Assembly: GCA_964627035.1 (NCBI GenBank) | Contig: CAZVKN010000007.1 | Location: 1 to 64,000 of the forward strand | Direction: 5' to 3' | DNA length: 64,000 nucleotides | Source of the DNA: CAZVKN01 sp964627035 | Lineage (GTDB): Bacteria; Electryoneota; AABM5-125-24; Hatepunaeales; Hatepunaeaceae | Shown here: positions 60,629 to 64,000 of the stretch, in pieces | How positions within the stretch are numbered: position 1 is the stretch's first letter | How the letters are laid out: each line of letters starts with the position of its first letter | Notes under the pieces: model-generated | The model's input: the letters and a program-made list of their open reading frames with translations, nothing else | The model's database searches: none | Told to the model about the DNA's origin: nothing | Position numbers and translations under genes: made by a program

Positions 60629-62320
60629 ATGGACGTATTAGTAATAGGTGGATCAGCGGGAGGGTTGAAGGCGGCTTGTAGGATCGGTCGTCTGAAGCCT
60701 GATGCGCATATAACGGTATTGGTTAAGGATCGTCATTTCGGTTATTCCGGGTGTGGATTACCTTATTTCCTGTCCGGTGATGTGAATGATTATGACGAAC
60801 TGATCAGTACTGCCAACGGTACGATCAAAAATGAACGCTACTTCCGCGAGGTCAAGGGTATCAACATACTTCCTCTCCATGAAGCGCTTACTGTTGATCG
60901 TTCAGCGCGTGCGGTACGTTGTCGTGATTTGGAATCTAATCGAGAGATGGATCTGCCCTATGATGCTCTGGTCATTGCTACAGGTTCAAGTCCGATGCCG
61001 GCGGTGATTCCTGGCGCGGATTCGGATATGATTTCGTACTTCACCACTCCCAATGATGCGCTCAAGTTACGTCGTGATCTTGAGACTGGTAAGATTGGAT
61101 CGGTATCTATTATAGGTGGTGGATATATCGGACTGGAATTATGCGAAGCGTTTAGCGTGATGTGGGGAGTTGATGTCCGATTAGCTGAGATACGTACGCA
61201 TGTGTTACCGCGGATTTTGGATGCAGAGTTAGCATGTCTCGTAGAGGATGAGCTACGAAAGAACAGTGTGGAATTGATGTTGGGTTGTCGTTGTCACGAG
61301 ATCGTTGAAGCTAATAGCAAAGTATGTATGTATGCCGACGACGGTACGCGACATCCCGCTGACCGGATTATACTAACGACCGGTATGTGTCCTAATGCGG
61401 AATTAGCTCGCAAAGCCGGACTGGACATCGGCATAACCGGTGGGATCAAGGTTGACGATCATCTAAGAACCTCCGATCCGGATATTTATGCGGCTGGAGA
61501 CTGTGTGGAGCTTACCAGCATTGTTGATGGGCATGCAGGGCTTTGGCAATTGGGATCATTGGCATCGCGGATGGGAAGAGTTGTCGGTGATAATATCTGT
61601 CACGGTGACAGTCACTTTCATCCGGTAATAGGTGCGAATGTGCTGAAACTGTTTGACTTAACGCTTGGTTCGGTGGGCATGACCGCAACTGAATGCGAGG
61701 AAAAGGGTTATAATGTCGGCTGTAGTTGGGGCACGTTTTACGACCGGATGCACTACTATCCTGAGTCAACATACATGATGTGCAAGCTCGTTTATGATCA
61801 ATCCAGCGGGCAAGTACTCGGGGTGCAGGTTGTATCAAAGGGTGAAGCGGTGCACGTCATTGATAAAGCTTCGCAACTGCTGCGACTGAAGGCATCACTT
61901 CACGACTTTCAGGATTTGGAGCATGCGTACTCACCGCCGTACAGTCAGCCGTTTGACCCGCTGCATTATCTTGGATTTATCGCTGAAAACAGTCATTCAG
62001 CAGGTGTTAAGTTAGTTTCACCGGCTGATTTCACAAATCTTCCGGCTGATGCGATTATTCTGGATGTGCGTATTGAGGAGGAGATTAAGGCGTTACCGCT
62101 GCCTGAATTGAAGGGTGAGATTATTTCCGTTCCGGTGGAGAAACTTCGCTCACAGCTAACTCACTGTATCCCTCGCGAGAAGCCGATTATTGCTGTATGT
62201 GAAATGGGGAGTCGTTCGTGGGATGCGGCGATCATGTTACGACGTGCCGGATGGAACGACATCAGCATCCTCGCAGGAGGAATGCATTTTCAGCCAGACC
62301 GAAAAGGAACGGAGCAGTAA
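60629..62320 (+). CDS. CoA-disulfide/NADH-dependent persulfide reductase with rhodanese domain
   Basis: 563 aa. N-terminal FAD/NAD(P)H oxidoreductase of the CoADR type with GGSAGGLKAA at residues 7-16, the single redox Cys42 in YSGCGLPYFLSG, and NAD site IIGGGYIGLELCEAF near 160. The dimerisation domain follows. The C-terminal rhodanese domain (about 455-560) has active-site CEMGSRS near 530. Such fusions reduce CoA or protein persulfides and polysulfide. Located between dsrP and hemA. No clear RBS. Confidence 0.88.
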   Translation: MDVLVIGGSAGGLKAACRIGRLKPDAHITVLVKDRHFGYSGCGLPYFLSGDVNDYDELISTANGTIKNERYFREVKGINILPLHEALTVDRSARAVRCRDLESNREMDLPYDALVIATGSSPMPAVIPGADSDMISYFTTPNDALKLRRDLETGKIGSVSIIGGGYIGLELCEAFSVMWGVDVRLAEIRTHVLPRILDAELACLVEDELRKNSVELMLGCRCHEIVEANSKVCMYADDGTRHPADRIILTTGMCPNAELARKAGLDIGITGGIKVDDHLRTSDPDIYAAGDCVELTSIVDGHAGLWQLGSLASRMGRVVGDNICHGDSHFHPVIGANVLKLFDLTLGSVGMTATECEEKGYNVGCSWGTFYDRMHYYPESTYMMCKLVYDQSSGQVLGVQVVSKGEAVHVIDKASQLLRLKASLHDFQDLEHAYSPPYSQPFDPLHYLGFIAENSHSAGVKLVSPADFTNLPADAIILDVRIEEEIKALPLPELKGEIISVPVEKLRSQLTHCIPREKPIIAVCEMGSRSWDAAIMLRRAGWNDISILAGGMHFQPDRKGTEQ

Positions 62321-63496
62321 TTGCACTTAACCTGTTGCGGCATAAATCATCATAAAGGGACACTTGAAGATCGCGAGCGGTTTCAGTTACTCTGCACTGA
62401 GATAGCGCAAGCCGTCGCTGAATTCAAGCAGGCGTCCTCTGCCCTTGAGGCTGCGATTGTGGTCACTTGTGCACGCATAGAGTTTTATCGGGTTGACAAG
62501 GAGAAGATTGATCCGCGTGAATCGGTGATAGAATTCTACCGCAATCGTGGAGTCGAAGAGATTGATCTGTTGAGTTCACTTCTGTTCGTCAATCAGGAAA
62601 CCACTGCTTCGCGGCAGCTTTTTAAGGTCACTGCCGGGCTTGATTCGCTGCTGATCGGTGAGACGCAGGTGCTTGGTCAGGTTAAAGAGGCATACAGTGC
62701 CGCATGTTCGGTCAACGGAGCTGGCAAAATTCTTCACAAACTGTTTCATCATGCGTTTCACATTGCCAAGCGTGTGCACAGCGAAACGGAAATCTCATCT
62801 GGGACGACCGGGATTGCAGGCGCAGCGGTTGAGCTGATTCATCAACAGGGATATGACCGACTGAAAGGTATGAAAGCTGTCGTAATCGGTGCTAACCGAT
62901 CTGCTGAGATGATCCTGGCGCGGCTGACTCGCGAGGGTGTCGAGGCTACTCTGATCAACCGGACGCTATACAAAGCCGAGAAGGTCGCCCGACCGTACGG
63001 TGCAGATTCACGACCGTTGACGGAACTGTCAGAATGCCTCAAAGATGCCGATTTCCTGTTCAGTGCGACCTCTGCACCGGACTATCTCGTGACCGGTGAT
63101 ATGCTCATAGGCAGGAAAGACAGCAAGCCTTTGCTCGCAGTTGATCTTGCTATACCTCGTGATATTGATCCTGCGATTGCTTCCGTTCCTGCGGTGTCAC
63201 TGTTTGACCTCGAAGACATCAAGCGACATCTGCACGACCTGCTGCAGGATCATCTGACCGATCTGCCGTATGCGACGGAACTTATCGAGGAGCAGGTTGT
63301 GACGTTCGACCAATGGCGTCGGCAGTCAATCGGAAACAACCACGCAGAATTGAGGCAGCTCCTTGACGAAGACAGACGTGAAATACTCGCCAGATTTCAG
63401 GATAATTTTCGTGGAGGAGATGCCAAAGCCCTCAAAGCATTCTCCCGCAACCTCTACCGCCAATTCCTCCGCCGGATTTCTTCGCTGGACAGTTAG
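62321..63496 (+). CDS. hemA: glutamyl-tRNA reductase
   Basis: 391 aa, TTG start directly after the preceding stop. Makes glutamate-1-semialdehyde, the first tetrapyrrole precursor. The catalytic Cys50 is in VVTCARIEFYRV. Other motifs: LIGETQVLGQVKEAY near residue 112 and the NADPH site VIGANRSAEMILARL near 189. It may feed siroheme for DsrAB and hemes for DsrMJ; no other heme or siroheme genes are visible downstream. Confidence 0.92.
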   Translation: MHLTCCGINHHKGTLEDRERFQLLCTEIAQAVAEFKQASSALEAAIVVTCARIEFYRVDKEKIDPRESVIEFYRNRGVEEIDLLSSLLFVNQETTASRQLFKVTAGLDSLLIGETQVLGQVKEAYSAACSVNGAGKILHKLFHHAFHIAKRVHSETEISSGTTGIAGAAVELIHQQGYDRLKGMKAVVIGANRSAEMILARLTREGVEATLINRTLYKAEKVARPYGADSRPLTELSECLKDADFLFSATSAPDYLVTGDMLIGRKDSKPLLAVDLAIPRDIDPAIASVPAVSLFDLEDIKRHLHDLLQDHLTDLPYATELIEEQVVTFDQWRRQSIGNNHAELRQLLDEDRREILARFQDNFRGGDAKALKAFSRNLYRQFLRRISSLDS

Positions 63497-64000
63497 TTTC
63501 TGCGGTAACAACATCTTACTGATTTTGGCTTTCGCCAGAATGACAATAACGTGAATAATTCAAAGAACTCATTTCTGTCACTGCATGACGGACAGGAATG
63601 TCCTTGCTTTCCAGAAACGCGGTCGTCAGTCGCAGCGGGCGTATTACGCTGCTTGATAAGGAATTAACTCGGAATTTGATGCCGGTTTATTTCGTTTCGT
63701 ACGCACTGAGATTGCTTCGCTGCGCTCGCAGTGACAGAATTTTGTAAAATGGCTTTTCCCCCATTAACTCATCAGCATTTTGCGGAAAAGACGCGGAATA
63801 CAATAAGTTATAAAATTCACTATTCCGTATTAGGCGGACAAAAGACGGAATGACTTAGGAAAAGCGTGCAAAATATGCACGAATCGGTCTGTTTTGACGA
63901 GTCGTTCCGTGTTCTGTCCGCTTTGGTTTTCCAGGATTGCGATTTTATTCCTATTTGAAGCGGAATATTTGCGGAAATTTCAAAAAGTTTGAAAGTTAGC
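63497..64000. other. gene-free 3' end with inverted repeats
   Basis: No ORF looks real. It holds a partial family E repeat (63581-63603), a TGAGATTGCTTCGCTGCG-type repeat (63708-63737), and a long-range inverted repeat: AGGCGGACAAAAGACGGAATGAC at 63832-63854 against 63901-63922, with an internal CGTGCA/TGCACG hairpin at 63865-63881. It could be repeat debris or a structured element. Confidence 0.5.

Overview
The window looks like a chromosomal segment of an uncultivated sulfate/sulfite-metabolising bacterium of the FCB (Fibrobacteres-Chlorobi-Bacteroidetes-like) superphylum. Three large secreted proteins end in type A sorting domains of the type IX secretion system (PNPFN-like motif, GxYF/GTYL motif, basic C-terminus) and a fourth survives as a split remnant. 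FG-GAP proteins and Ig-like lipoproteins are also typical of such candidate phyla. No exact taxon can be named from sequence alone, and no rRNA, tRNA, CRISPR array or transposase was seen.

Layout. 0-5 kb: envelope proteins (predicted beta-barrels), a lipid kinase and a broken T9SS gene. 5-13 kb: two paralogous Ig-like lipoproteins and a beta-helix T9SS protein. 13-17 kb (minus strand): YchF GTPase, HU, HtrA-type protease and a coiled-coil/basic-tail protein. 17-26.5 kb: YfhO-like membrane protein, LeuD-like subunit, CoaE, and two T9SS proteins on opposite strands. 26.7-63.5 kb: a nearly complete dissimilatory sulfate-reduction island, all on the plus strand.

Island order: hppA (membrane pyrophosphatase), sat, aprB, aprA, zinc-ribbon protein, YkgJ-type Cys-cluster protein, qmoC, rubrerythrin, secreted duplicated-domain protein, SnoaL-like protein, qmoA, qmoB, dsrA, dsrB, dsrD, dsrN, ferritin-like protein, dsrL-like, dsrC, a DsrM/DsrK-like pair, an RsbRD-N-like protein, dsrM, dsrK, dsrJ, dsrO, four small accessory genes, a 70-aa membrane protein, dsrP, CoA-disulfide/persulfide reductase with rhodanese domain, and hemA. 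The inferred flow is sulfate to APS (Sat, with PPi removed by HppA), APS to sulfite (AprAB fed by QmoABC), and sulfite to sulfide (DsrAB with DsrC, DsrMKJOP and possibly NAD(P)H through DsrL). DsrN and HemA may serve the siroheme supply.

The most unusual features are: (i) dsrD and a dsrL-like gene together; (ii) a second DsrMK-like module beside the canonical one; (iii) qmoC and dsrP detached from their usual partners; (iv) several families of palindromic intergenic repeats that almost always start within about 12 nt of a stop codon, are nested inside each other, and in two cases (a C/G-tract family) lie in frame inside dsrN and dsrK; (v) four near-identical consensus promoters. All function calls are by eye from protein motifs; no database search was run.
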